A stretch of DNA of 64,000 nucleotides from Opeltia flavorubescens (taxonomy: Eukaryota > Ascomycota > Lecanoromycetes > Teloschistales > Teloschistaceae). Position 1 is the stretch's first letter, and the number at the start of each line of letters is the position of its first letter. Made by a program: the position numbers and the translations under genes. The stretch spans positions 310,001 through 374,000 of the forward strand of contig KE546981.1 of assembly GCA_000442125.1 (NCBI GenBank). The letters run 5' to 3'. The notes beneath the pieces were generated by a model. That model was given only the letters and a program-made list of their open reading frames with translations, did no database searches and was not told the DNA's origin. Of this stretch, positions 30,563-42,704 are shown piece by piece.

Positions 30563-32125
30563 TCAAAAACCCACTTCTCCCAGCCTTGGTGCTCCTCCTT
30601 CCCAGTCAAACCTCTCGTAATACTTGAAAACAAGGTCGTAGCCCTCCAGATCGTGCACGATTCGATCAACACGTCGATATCCCTTGATAGTTTCCAGCTT
30701 GCCTGCTTTCTTCTTCGCATTGCTCACGTCCTCGTCCACGGCGTCTTTAGCCTCGAAAAGTGTGATGGAGAACCTCCCTGGTTTGAAGATACCCACAACT
30801 TGCTGAATCACGTCGGCTGTCTCACGCCCAGTCTGACTCGCCGGCACGTTGGTTTCGAAAGAAGCGTAGGAACAGTGTGGCTCCGGGGTCACATGGACAG
30901 TGAAATAATGGGTCGAGCCACCTTCGTCAGGAGACGGAATCACGCCATTGGCAGAGAAGCCGCAAGGCGTAAAGAGATAGGCGTCAATACGAGCGTCTGG
31001 GTATCTGGACATAGGATATACGGCCGAAAGACCAGATGAGTCCGAAACCACCGTACCCAGGGCATGTCCCTCGGTAGTCAATTCCTGAGGGTATGTCAAT
31101 CCGTCGTCGGAAGAACTATAGTCATCAGATGTATTGCTGAAGACGTCGATGCTGTCGTCACAAATCTTTTCGGCATATCCGTTGGCTCTGTAATGTCCGT
31201 TTTCGCCATCATCCATATCATTGATGCTACCAAGGTGGGTTCGCGCATCCTCACGGGCCCTATGTGCTTGCTGATAATACTGACCTTCCGCGACCGCACT
31301 CGCGTGGTCAAGGTAGAATTGCTTTGCATTTTCGGGCTCCAAGTCGGTCATCAGGATTTCCAGCGTCTCATCTTGCCCTTCATCCAAATCCATAGCCTGT
31401 GCTTTAGCCCTCAATCGCGCATCGGGCAAATCCAAGACCTTGACCGGANGTTCTCGATCTGGGGTCGCAGGTGGGGTGAGCATTGTGTTAGGCTCTGTAA
31501 GGTAGAGGTACCAGTGTTCCCCGTTCATTTTCCCAATCAAGTAAGCACTTCCACCTAGGAACAGCCTATCGAGCGACTTGACTTCATCCCTCCAGCTACG
31601 GTGGGGACCTCGTTGACGGTCGGGAAACAAGAAATTCTTGCGGCTGTAAAAGACTCGGTAGGGAATCGCAGCGGTGGCGGTACCTCGAACAGCGTCACCG
31701 AGAGCATGTGGAAATTGAGCGATGAGTGCTGCAATCTCTAGAATCTTTGGTAAACCGCTAAGGAGAGTTGTCGTGCCACAAGTCTTCAAAATCAGCTTAT
31801 GCGGGAAAACAAACATGCTTGACTCGGATAGCAGGTACGCATCGACATCTTCTGATTCGACGACTGAGAGCACCTTGCAATTGACCAAATCCAGCATATC
31901 CTTCCATACCTCAGAGGGCACAATCTTCAATCCAGCCGGAGCTGATGCTTCCGGGAGGGATAAAGGAGAAGAGGAGAACCATACTTCCAAGAGTTTTTCT
32001 GGACCTTCGAAAGAATTGCTCGAATCAAGGTCAATAGTGGCCTCACGATTGATCGTGAGCAGAGGCGTTCCACTGAAAGATGAGGGAGACGTTGTACAGT
32101 GCTTGGGGATCTCAGTATTGACCAT
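30563..32125 (-). CDS. SPE2: S-adenosylmethionine decarboxylase proenzyme
   Basis: Single exon, 520 residues. The enzyme decarboxylates AdoMet to supply aminopropyl groups for spermidine and spermine. The proenzyme cleaves itself at Glu101-Ser102 (in YLLSESSMFVFPHK), and Ser102 becomes the pyruvoyl group. Cys116 (LKTCGTT), Ser392 (CGFSANG) and His412 (HVTPEP) match the known processing and catalytic residues. FEGPEKLLEVWF (39-50) supplies the early acidic residues. A fungal insert of about 110 residues (230-340), acidic and disordered, separates the two halves and is longer than in the animal enzyme. An unknown base at 31449 makes residue 227 ambiguous. Confidence 0.95.
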   Translation of the reverse strand: MVNTEIPKHCTTSPSSFSGTPLLTINREATIDLDSSNSFEGPEKLLEVWFSSSPLSLPEASAPAGLKIVPSEVWKDMLDLVNCKVLSVVESEDVDAYLLSESSMFVFPHKLILKTCGTTTLLSGLPKILEIAALIAQFPHALGDAVRGTATAAIPYRVFYSRKNFLFPDRQRGPHRSWRDEVKSLDRLFLGGSAYLIGKMNGEHWYLYLTEPNTMLTPPATPDREXPVKVLDLPDARLRAKAQAMDLDEGQDETLEILMTDLEPENAKQFYLDHASAVAEGQYYQQAHRAREDARTHLGSINDMDDGENGHYRANGYAEKICDDSIDVFSNTSDDYSSSDDGLTYPQELTTEGHALGTVVSDSSGLSAVYPMSRYPDARIDAYLFTPCGFSANGVIPSPDEGGSTHYFTVHVTPEPHCSYASFETNVPASQTGRETADVIQQVVGIFKPGRFSITLFEAKDAVDEDVSNAKKKAGKLETIKGYRRVDRIVHDLEGYDLVFKYYERFDWEGGAPRLGEVGF

Positions 32126-32330
32126 CTCTTGAAATTACCTGGACCGAGTGCTGGGCTTGAGAGGGGGCGTTGGTGAGCGGGACCTTAGTCTAGCAAGTAT
32201 TAGTACATTATAGGAAATCGCCACTGTATCAACTGACCAAACAGTTTGTAGACGTATGCAGAGCTGAAGCACAGTCTGCAGCCCGGACGAACAATGCGGT
32301 GTCCGCCTGGAATGAGAAGGCCCAGCTAGC
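32126..32330 (-). promoter_or_regulatory. SPE2 5' leader with possible intron and mini-ORF
   Basis: Upstream of the SPE2 ATG, 32237-32184 reads like an intron: GTCAGT at one end, TACTAAT branch, CTAAG at the other (54 bases). Inside it, ATG TAC TAA (32208-32200) would form a two-codon upstream frame only if the intron were retained. The donor is weak. Confidence 0.35.
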
Positions 32331-34636
32331 TAGGGAAGATCGAAGAGGCTGGCCTTCGCCAGCAGCAATGCCAAAAGAGTTTGAAGGCTTCCAAAAGGCT
32401 CGTTATGGAGGTCGGGCGGAGAGGGGGATAAAGAAGGCTTTGTGCGGAGGAATTTTGGCAGTTGTTTACGGCCCTCGTTCTGATAGAGTCCGATACTGTG
32501 GCAAAGTACCGGGTCTAGCAGACGAAGTGACTGCTTTGAAAAGGGGATATAGTTGAGGATAGACTCTCAAAAACACGTAGCTAGTGTTATCTGGGTCTGC
32601 AAAGTTTTACTATTAGCCTTTGCAGGACCAATGTTGAACGGTCAAGGATTGGCGAGTGAAGGCGGATATTTACTTTGCAGGGCGTGATAGGACTCTCAGT
32701 AGATCCTTATTACTCATGGAGGTTGAGTTCTTAATTGAATTGAGAATTTGTTTGCTTCATCAGTGTTTTGCTATTGCTTTGTTTTGAGGCAAGAAAGAAT
32801 CCCGTAAGATGCACAAAGTAAGTGAGGGATTATCAGAAAGTGGTAAATTTGTGGGCTAACTTCGGATCTACATTCCATCCCCAGAAAGCTTTACTTTTGA
32901 ACTAATCCTCTTTTGGGCTGGCCGCTCGATAAGGCTGAACCCGTTGCTTTTGCATCACCTCCTTTTACTCCATTGAAGACAACAAAGTACTAGACCGACG
33001 TCATATGTTCCGAATAGATTCCAGAGGAACCGCCAAAAACTATATCTGAGGGGCTACTATGAAAGTGTTCGGATGACAATCTTATCACAAGCGATCTTCC
33101 AGCAACATCCTGTACAAAACAATTCTCACTTGGATGTTAGGAAACGACATGACGACTGAAGAATAGTCATCTATCAAAGCCTCCAATCGATACTCTCGCA
33201 TTCAGTACATATTTGCTCAAGTGCCCAAGGTATGAGTGGGAAGTTACTGAAATACAAATGCCAGAAAGGATCGGCATCTTGGGAAATGGAGCCCACGTTA
33301 ATGGTAACTAAGAGGCAGTCGTCTAGACCGAACCTATTCAGAATCACATCCCCCTTGTTTTAAATCATTCATATGTAATTTTAGCAAAACGAAAGACCCA
33401 GTGAGTGCTCTTTACTCACCCCCCTTGCTCTCATCAGCTCCCCATCAAACCGTCAACGGTCCGCCTTGGCCCGGAGGTCACTCCGTATTATCTATTGGTG
33501 AGCCATCTTCTGATCACTCCTTCGCTTCTCGGGCTGTTTCTTGATTATGAGTTTGTTTCATCCTTACGAAACGGTGAACATAGTACGTCATTCTGTGCTA
33601 TGAGCTCATCTGGTAAGAATGCATTTGTGTATATTTTACTACTGCTATGACTGAGGTACAGCACATTTCGGCTGCTTTCGGTCTCTTCAATCATTCCCTT
33701 TTGATCGCTCGATTTCCAGGTACACGAGAAGACCCCTGCCTTCTACATATTCATCGTTCCGACCCGTTTGACGTTGCACATGGCTCCCGAATCGCTTAGA
33801 AGCGAATCCTTTACTCCTATCATGAATACGTAAAAAGTTCTCCACCGAGCAAGGCTGGCCGATCCCTACGCATATCATTGCGGGATCGTGGGGTGACTAT
33901 ACTCAGCGGCATAGCCGCACAATATACGCGACGCCAACCAGGTGCGCTTATATCGTCTCCGTGCCGGATATGATTCCATATTCGGATGTTCTTACGGACC
34001 ACATGGCTTCACTGCATCCTCTGGCCACCGCTGTTGATCTTTGTCCAATGGACTATTCTAGTGTTGTCGTTAGATTAGAAGTCTATATCGTCATTCGGAA
34101 CCCCTGCATCGACATAGGCACGAGACTAATCCTAAGTTTGATCAAGTCATGTTGAGCCAGAGGAAAGCCATCCTCACACTCCTCTCTTAGATTTACAGGG
34201 AAAGACCTCCGGCCTATCGCCAAACGTCCATGTGGTTCGGCGATTTTGGGATCAAGTACGACATGTAGATCATCCTTGCTACATATAGTGAAAGCCAATC
34301 GTGCGTGAGCTTGAAACGGTCTGAGTCGGCATGATTGCATTAAAGAGTAACCATCAACTCACCTCAGTCCAAGAATAATTTCAATCCTTATCTTGAAGTA
34401 AGCGGGAAACGATCGACCCGAGCCGTTGTCGTAGGATCAGTCTACTTGGTTCGTGATGGCTGTGTAATTCCCCGAAAGGTATATATTGCTTGCCTTCGAT
34501 AACACTCTATACTCAAGACACACTCTTTCCATCCGTCTGCTTCATTCTTCACACAAGTTTCGAGAGATACTCGGTTACTATCATTAAGTTTCTGCCATCC
34601 CTTCTTGCATAGTGACTTATCTCGAAAGCCAACAAA
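32331..34636. other. Gene-free 2.3 kb
   Basis: No gene supported. A short frame at 32299-32556 plus lacks an ATG and looks like chance; other frames are under 90 codons. The right end (34440-34636) is the promoter of the secreted-protein gene. Confidence 0.5.
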
Positions 34637-36461
34637 ATGTGGCGCCAACAATCCTTAACAACTTCTCTTCTATTACTACCATTGTACTTCTACTTCAACG
34701 CTCCTCTCTCTGCTGCTCTAGTTCTCCCAGTAACTGCCGATCTCTTACGGAATTTCAACATAAATGACACACACCACGGACCTTGTCTTCTCAGCCCCAA
34801 GTCCATGGTGACTCTTCCAATCGATAGAAACAGAAACAAATATACTACCCAGAGTGGCTACGATTGTCTTAACCTTGGGAATCCACACAAACCAGAGTGC
34901 TGGGACGTACTTGGCCTCGACAATTGGTTACCGCAATGGTTTCTTAAAACCCCCCAATGTCCTCAAGATTCTTCTTCGGAGATCGGATGCAACATCCAAG
35001 ATCCACCAGAGCCGTGGACGACAACTTTCATGAGGATAGCCACGGGTGGTGGGGATTGGAATGGATGCTCTCAAGTCGGCAGCACGACCTGCCAATACAA
35101 ATCCGATTCACCTCACTTCTGTAACGGTGGTGGTGGTGAAATGCAATTAATGGAGGCCAGATATAATTATGTTGCTTACACTATCACCAGTACGCTCTCC
35201 GATTCGCTAACTGGGAGTTACTCATAAAGCTAATATATTCTCAGACGTCCAGCAATTCTTCACCTGGTGGTCAAACTTAATGGGTGATGCCATGAATCAA
35301 GCAGCAGATAGCGTTTCAGGCATGATCAGTCTCGTCGATCCAATCAAGCCTACACGCACAAAGTTAAGACTTTTCCTCAACATTCTTACCTTTGGCCTCA
35401 CACTCCTCGGTCAATTTGACCTTGGTATCCCTGCGACGGGAATGATAGTATTCAACACAATCATCGGGGCAATCGAGAAAGCTCCAGTGGTGCATGATCA
35501 AATCTGGCCAAAGCAAACGGCAGAATCACAAGACGTTCAGATCGATCAATTGACAGATCAACTTCAAGGTCCCAATGGTATCCATACAACCATACTCGAT
35601 AAGCTTGACCGTACACTTGAGGTAGTGCAAGGCACAAATCAAAGCGATGTGTCTGCTTTCCTGGCGTTTGCTGCCGACGGTCATTTTTCGATCGGTGAAA
35701 TTCCCTCTTTGATTCAAGGTCTCGGCGATTCTGTTCACAAAAGTATCCTCCAGATCTTTACAACCTACCTCATCAGCGAAGCTTTACATCAAAATGGATG
35801 GCATGCTCTCATTGTACCTGGAGTTAATCCACTTGATATGGACCTAGGTAAAGAGGGAACGTGTCCCCCTTGGGCGGCAGGTAAAGAAAAGTTCCAATGC
35901 GACTGGTGGAATCGCGACACCAAATGGATGGGATGTCAAAGTTACGATGAGAACAACATGTGCGACAATCACTGGTGGTATAGCAAGACACATAACAGCG
36001 CTTACGCACTTGTCAAAGAGGACGGGAAACCGGAAAAACAAGGTGGCGACTTTCTAAGGACGATCTTTGGCAAAGGATGGGCTACTGGACCATTGCTCTT
36101 CGAAAATGCAGCCATCTGTGAGTTTGCTTCTCTCATATCACAAAGTGCGACAAACGTAGTATATACGGACAATTACAATAACGTCGCGGGGTTCTTCTAT
36201 CAAGGTCCACCATTCACCGGGTACTCCGTGGTCAACGCAACCACCAATTTTGTTTCCGTCGCCGGAGGAGACACAGGCAACGCATTTGTTGCTGCTACAA
36301 TGCATGCAGACTCGTTGAGCAAAATGATGCATCCAGATATCCTTTTCGGGGAGGCAGGCCCGGACTGGAACGCCAGGTGCGTGACCCAGTTGAATACTAC
36401 GGTCGCGAATAGTTGGGGAGCGAAGAAAGGCGAGTGGACCAAGAATAATGCCGAATCTTGA
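34637..36461 (+). CDS. Secreted protein of unknown function
   Basis: Two exons, 34637-35189 and 35245-36461, 55-base intron, 589 residues. Residues 1-28 are a signal peptide (SLLLLPLYFYFNAPLSAA). The mature protein has a Cys/Trp-rich N-terminal part (CLLSPKSMV, ECWDVLGLDNWLPQWF, CPQDSSSEIGCNIQDPPEPW, then CNGGGGEMQLMEARYNYVAY). A hydrophobic segment follows (LFLNILTFGLTLLGQFDLGI), then a second Cys/Trp cluster (CPPWAAGKEKFQCDWWNRDT, CQSYDENNMCDNHWWY). The layout resembles the fungal DUF7872 secreted family, from memory only. An extracellular or host-interaction role would fit, but no function is known. A GT at 36120 resembles a donor but does not have a usable acceptor. Confidence 0.75.
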
Positions 36462-36531
36462 GGATTGATTATGAATAATGACGCCTTTGGATCGGAGGAA
36501 TGAAGGCGCTGGGCGCAAAGGATGGGCCAAT

Positions 36532-37054
36532 TCAACAAGACCAGGAGTCACAAGGTGTGGGACGAATACTGTTATTTTGATTGTTTGATTTCTGTATTAC
36601 TAGCGATTGCGCACTTTCTTCAGCCTTTCTTTTGATTTTCTGCAGCAATTCCATTGCATATTTTTCTTCGCACCGATTCGCGTACAACAATGATTCCTAG
36701 ACGTGTTTGTTAGTCAGCCCTAAGAAGGACGTTGATCTGCATGTCAGACAATTGAGAGCGCTGCCAACTCATAGGCGAAACGGGTTCTTGCAGCAAAAGC
36801 ACACTGCACCTGGCTCCACCTTGCTGCAGGTTCGCTGCCACTGATGGTCATCTGATCTAATCATGTGTACCAATAATTTGATGGAGGACTCGAATTCTTG
36901 TGTTATCAGACGCGATGGTGTGATATTCCCGATCCTCTATCATCCAGTCTCTGGTCCGCATATCGGGAGATAGTTGAACGCGGCTCTTCCAGGCTTCTGG
37001 CTTTGGGGGTTTTCGAGGTGGCGAGTGCATGCTTCCAACAATCTTCGAGCGCAT
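36532..37054 (-). CDS. Small spliced hypothetical protein
   Basis: Coding-like blocks on the minus strand run from an ATG at 37054: SPPRKPPKPEAWKSRVQLSP, DMRTRDWMIEDREYHTIASD and NTRIRVLHQIIG. After a break near 36860-36890 the reading continues MTISGSEPAARWSQVQCAF and AARTRFAYELAALSI. A 53-base intron (36749-36697, with GCTGACTAAC branch) then leads to ESLLYANRCEEKYAMELLQK, and a stop at 36532. The first junction is unclear: either a 38-base intron with a weak donor (GTCCTC) or a frame break. The family is not recognised; the charged helical ending suggests a soluble protein. Its tail lies only 70 bases from the convergent secreted-protein gene. Confidence 0.5.
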
Positions 37055-37861
37055 ACTGAACTGCTATTCGCCCATGACTCAATATCTCAACACTAATGTT
37101 CTATGCACCTAATCCAATCGGGACGCTTCCTTCGTGGTTATTTCTTTTGAAATCAGCTGGAAATCACCACAATAACTGTCGCTTAGTACCTCTGATTGAG
37201 TAATTGTGTGCACACGAAATGACATGACCTCAAGTCGATACCTCGATGCAATGAGTGTTCGAGTGAATAGATTCTCTGCGTGTCAACATATCGAGATCAG
37301 ATCCAAGCTAAAACAGGTACGGCTAGCGGCGGCTGCAGCCGAGAATGGCTTTGTGGCGAATCAAAATGTAGGAAGCCAACCCACCATAGATGCACTGTAC
37401 CACACCACATGGACGCTCGACCGCATTCCTAGGCTGCATGACTTGTCAATTGCCTCTCACTGCACACATATCCAGTTCCTCTAAACTCTTCTCCAAATTC
37501 TCTTGCAAACGAACATAAACAACCTTCGTCAAAGGACTGCCATGCGACAACATTCCCAACCATAATTTCCCCGCATCGCATCATCCAACGGCTTGTCCAC
37601 CATAGGATTCCTCCTTGCGCCGTTCGGTTCATTCCTGGCAGGCTTCTCCAATGTCTAAGAGACGCTTCTACACCAGGACCAAGATCTGCACCGGATGAGG
37701 TACAATAGTCAACGATAGAATGGTCGAGGCTATGGAGCATAGCTACACCTTTCACCACCACACAAGGAGCATGTCATGTATGTCTTACGATGTTCCTCTT
37801 CCCTCTCACATGACTACTGAGTCACTCCAATCGACTCCTTCTTGACCTGTTCCCTGATTGA
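37055..37861. other. Intergenic with a coding-like minus-strand segment
   Basis: At about 37550-37440 the minus strand reads KLWLGMLSHGSPLTKVVYVR then LQENLEKSLEELDMCAV, which looks like protein and may be an upstream exon of the small gene at 36532-37054 or a relic. Stops lie on both sides in the same frame. The rest is the promoter of the following plus-strand gene. Confidence 0.35.
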
Positions 37862-40800
37862 ATGACTCTCACGATTGTGAAAACTGCGCTGATGGTTGAA
37901 GCCCTGGCATCTACTATTGTCCCCATCCACTCGGATGCATCTACTTCCACCTCCGTCACTGCTTCACCGATGGAGTTATTGGAGGATCTTGATCCACACG
38001 TCGATATCAAGGCCAACCCGCCAGATGTGGAACCTCCAGAGGTGCTGAATTTGGACGTTACGGACAGGAAATCCCCCGAGACACCTATCCCAGAAACGAG
38101 GACTGAAGCTCCCCAACCTGGACCTTTCCTACCAAACTCCAATGATGCTATACCTCAGCAAACCGAGGAAGAGCTATACACAGGGGACCAAATTGGATCT
38201 AATGGAAAGCAAGAGGCGGAGCAGGCTCATAATGAGCGATCGGACCAAGCCAACCAGGAAAATATCGAACTGTCTCCCTTAATGAAGTTGGCTGATCTGA
38301 AAGAACTTATCGATCAGGAAAGATACCATAAGAGCCAGGCTACGACCCTTCGGAATACATTGGACAATTCCGCTCTCGTGGATGGCCTCAATAGGAGACT
38401 TATACCAAGCTTTTCATTGGCATTCCAAGGGATGGTTGATGCGTACCAAAGTGGGAACCAGGCCGCATTCGCCGAACTCTACCATGTCTGTGAGGATTTA
38501 CGGGATACATGCCAGACTAGAGATGACCCTGGTGTGAATTTGCCTCAACCGCTGATGGAAGAGTGTCTACAAGCTCCTGAATCATGGCTTGACAAACTGC
38601 CACCGGATTGTCAAAAAACCATTTTGGACTTTATTACCCGACTTCGTACTGACCCAAACTTTCTTGCAGATCGCCTGTCTGCTCTCTCCTTTGGTGCATT
38701 CGCTGAGCTGTTATCTCAATCTTCTACTTCACAGAATCTGAACCCAACATTTGGAGCTCATCATCAACGTCAGACCAGTGGGCACAATTGGGACTCTTCA
38801 CTCCAAGGTAGCTCTCCACCTCTGGAAAAACTTCGTCGATTCCACCAGGACGATGCCTTATTCACGTTGTTCCACAATGTTTTTGATAGTACCTGTGGCC
38901 CCACGACTAAGGAATTCTTCCGAAGGACTCAGGTCTGGTCAACCGCATGTGCCAGGATTATCACTGAAGGCAAGTCTGGTAGCGACGCGTTGATGCTTAC
39001 AACTCTCAAAGCCTTTTCCGATACCAGTCATTGGCATTTGGCCCCTCAGATCGAATCATATATCGCCGGTTTACTCCAGGAAGGGGTTTTCTTGATTGAT
39101 CCTGTTGCGAGGTCCTCCAATAAGTCCATGGAGCCATTAGAGATTCGTAACGCCAATGCCGCTATTGCCTCGGCAAAGTTTTATGACAAGGCCCTTAAGG
39201 ACTTACTGGCGATCCTATTGAATGCTTTACCAGCTCGTATGGTTCCTGATGGACTCCTTCATTGTATTCGTTCTACGCTTCTCAAGATTTCTAATCCTGA
39301 GGTTCGTGGTCGTGCCAGGAAGTTCATTGCCTCCAAATGGTTTTTCTCGTCGTTCCTCGGTCGTATTTTGAGCTACCCTGAGGTGAGTGAAAGCGATGAA
39401 ACTATGAGTATTGTGCTTACGGCATGGACAGAGCTATAATATGTTTTCCAAGCATCACATCGGACCTAATGCCCGTGAAAACATCCTCAAAGCGGTTGCA
39501 AGCCGGTTGCAAAAACAGGTGTTTGATGTCCAGCATTCGTGGTAGGATCCCTAACTCAAACTCATTTATAAGATCCTTCATTAACCCCATAATAGGAAAG
39601 GTGTAGTATCACCATTAGACCCGGAAATGCATTCACTAGTGGAGCAGGTGCTGGAAAGGTTCAACGATACTACTCTGGAATCCGATCAAGATCATCCGGT
39701 ACCCCCACGTGATATTGACTCTGACGCCCGGACTGTCATGCTAAGCATTCACGATTTTACTTGTCTCTTGCAATCACTATTTCCAGCTTGTGGACGCTCC
39801 AAGACCATCGCGAATCCCTCTACGGCTGGATCGTCTACACTGGTCGCTGAGTCACTCCACCAGGACGGAGCCTATAAATCAAATGCACCGAGTGTAAGCG
39901 ACCTGTTAGTCTCGGGTACTAGGACTCCAAAGTTAGAGTTACCCTATTCATGGGAGGAATCTTCGCGGATAAACGCAGAGGCAATTACTACCGGTGTTCC
40001 TCCTCTGGCTAGCCAGGCGGACCTCTATGAAGCCTTGGAACACCGGCTCGTTCGTGTATACAGTTGTCTCGCCCCTCTTTCTCAACCAGAACCGGCTACG
40101 GCCCTTAATGTTTCTGCGATCGATTGGGCATTCATCTCTGTTGGAGGAGATGAAAATATATTACCACCACCTACCGAAAGGAGTAACGCAGACAATTATC
40201 AACCGGGAGATAGCGAGCAGATCATTTCATCCGGAGAGGCAATTTCCGGGGACAACGAGTTGCGATCCTGTATCGTCCAGTTGCTCGTCCAGGCAAACAT
40301 TCGCCCTAGACCTTCTCGATCCCTATCTCAACCGGAAGATGGCCATGTCAAGGAAATCAAGGCTTTATTGATCGATCTGATGAGCACAGCAATGGACCAA
40401 GCTACAAGCGAATATGACTACCCAGGGGTGCATTACTGGTGGCAAATGCAGAAGCTCTTACGAGACTCAGAGACGCCTGCCGATAATCTCCTGCGCTCTA
40501 TAACTGTTGAATGCCAGGAAAGCATCAGGATGTACAGTGACGTCTCTCGAGAGATCGAAAATCAGCTCTACAGCATGTCGCTTGCACGAAAGCTACAGAC
40601 TGGCAAACTCCAATCGGACCAAGATCGGCGTAAAGCGTTGCGAATGAAGATGTGGTATGCGTCGGACGTTCGTCACTCTTCTACCTTCGAAGATGCATCC
40701 CATGTGACCCAAGCGCTTCGTGCCATGGCCTACTCCCCTCGCACGAAACAGGGGTCTGGGGTGGCTAATTGGGCAAGACAGAGACTCAAAAATGTGTCAT

Positions 40801-42704
40801 GGCAAGATCGTTCAGTCGCGCAAACGGTCGAAGCATTGACAGAGCCCAATGAATACAGCGGTGCTTGCAAGCTCAACGACGATCAAGTCGAGCGGACTTC
40901 AAGATGGTTAACCCGACATAGCATTGAGAATTTCTGTCGTGGTGAAGAGAGAATTCAACGGTTCTGCTTCGAGATCCAGAAATGTGTCAACAAGCTCTCT
41001 GGTCCAACATTACTGGAAAGTCCTGTACTATGGTCCAGTCGATTGTTTGAGCAAGAGAAGCGACATTTCGATCGGAAGAATACTGGTTCGCGTGGTCCAC
41101 CTTTTCAAAGTCTAGTAGGCAATCTGCCTGGCTCATCGGCTACGTTTCCTCAAAGTCATTGGAGGCAAAGCGACCAGTCCGCCCTTACGAATACTGCACA
41201 CAGCAGTCCCATCTTTCATAGCTCATCTCCTCGAGAGCCAGTACGATCATTTCCTTTATCTACTTCCCAGCCTTTTGCTATGCTGCCAGACTCTGCGTGG
41301 GCATCGACTCTACCAAGTGTCGGGCATGGGAAAAGGAATCAACCCAGCAAGTTGGACGCTGCAAAGACGGCCTTCACAGCAGAGATTAGGAGAGAACTTT
41401 GCAGCTTGATGCTGAGTGATCTGGGTTATCTTCCGTGGCATTCTGGAACCGAGACCGATACATGGGTGGAGCATAGTTCACTCGATGCCAACCTTGCATT
41501 GCCAGGTTCTCACACCGAGGAAAAGAAACCAGCAGCAAAGACGAATATCGAGCCGCCAATAAAGGAGTCTCCGGATGTGTCGAGCCATCGGCATAAACTT
41601 CGGTCTCTCCTCATTGCACCCCTTGGTGTCGCCCAAGATTCGAGTTCTAAATGGCAGCTAGTCCCCATCAGAGATATAAGAAGAGTTGACGATAGGAGCG
41701 AAAGGCGTCATGACCCCACTCCTCCATTCCCATACCGACAAAGCTACGAAGGGATCTTACGAAGGTTTTCAATGAGCCCCGATCCTCAATATAAGCTCCG
41801 CATGTTGTATGAGCTTGAGCTTCTCGTCTCTCGTTCCATCCAGGAGTCCATGCCGACTTCTTCGAATGATCATTCGCACGCCGATATCGATTTCCCTGCC
41901 AGTCTCAGCCGATCGCAGACTGTACTAGTGCCAAGAACGAAAGCAACAAGCTTCGAGGAAGTCATCGCAAATTGCACGGAGCGACGAGCCGGCACGATGA
42001 AATTCAATAAACCGCCAAAACCTTCTCCTCCAAGTCCAGCCGATGAAAATTTTGGTACGGACGAAATTGTCAATTCCTTCCTTGCAATATTTCGTGACGC
42101 TGAGCTCCGCCCATCGACCCTATTTCGCGATCTTCAGTACATCGCCGCTTTCGTCCCCCCGGAAATCCTCGACCAAACGGCACAGGGGAAAGCGTTCTGG
42201 GACGCTGGACTGGCGGCGTTGGCGCTGAAGCAGGAGATTTGCGATGCTATGGTTAGGAGGGCGATGGATATTACTAATTTCCATATTTCGGCGACGAGCA
42301 GCTCTGGGAGTGATCCGCCGTCATCACTTGCCACCACTGCCAATGGCAATAACAACAGCAGCGGTAGTAGTTTAGCACAAACTACCCTCCAAGACGCAGC
42401 ACACCTATGGATCATCGCGGCGAAAGAAGGCTCCGCGACTGCAGCCAGGGAACTCGGCTTACTGTATCTTACGCATCCGACCCTCTTGCCAAGGACGACG
42501 CTGCAGCCGTTTTCAAAGCCGAAGGAGGTTTTCAGGACGCTGGGGGCGAGGAAAGATAACAACGCGGTGGTGAAGGAGGAGGGGAGGCTGGATCCGGTTA
42601 CGTTTGCGGTTGTGTTTCATTGGATGGAGGTTGCGGCTAGTGGGGGGGATAGGGACGCGAGGGATTTTTTGAGGGGGAATGGGGAGTGGGGTGGTGGGAG
42701 GTAG
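37862..42704 (+). CDS. Large Sel1-repeat-containing protein
   Basis: Three exons: 37862-39382, 39432-39538 and 39596-42704, 4737 bases in one frame, 1578 residues. The splice sites join RILSYPE to SYNMFSKHHIGPNARENILK and FDVQHS to KGVVSPLDPEMHSLVEQV. Residues 1-130 are disordered and acidic, 150-500 helical (SLAFQGMVDAYQSGNQAAFA, LPPDCQKTILDFITRLRTD). A long Ser-rich region follows in the middle. The C-terminal 170 residues hold Sel1-like units (AAHLWIIAAKEGSATAAREL, VVFHWMEVAASGGDRDARDF). Sel1 repeats usually scaffold protein complexes. I do not recognise a more specific family. The last 100 bases are GC rich and the C-terminus Gly rich. Confidence 0.75.

Noticed and set aside
32299-32556. 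85-codon plus-strand open frame
   Set aside because: Begins with GTG, no family, lies in the 5' flank of SPE2; probably chance.
36120-36150. Intron beginning GTGAGT inside the secreted-protein gene
   Set aside because: The nearest AG would give an intron of only 27 bases, and reading through keeps a long open frame.
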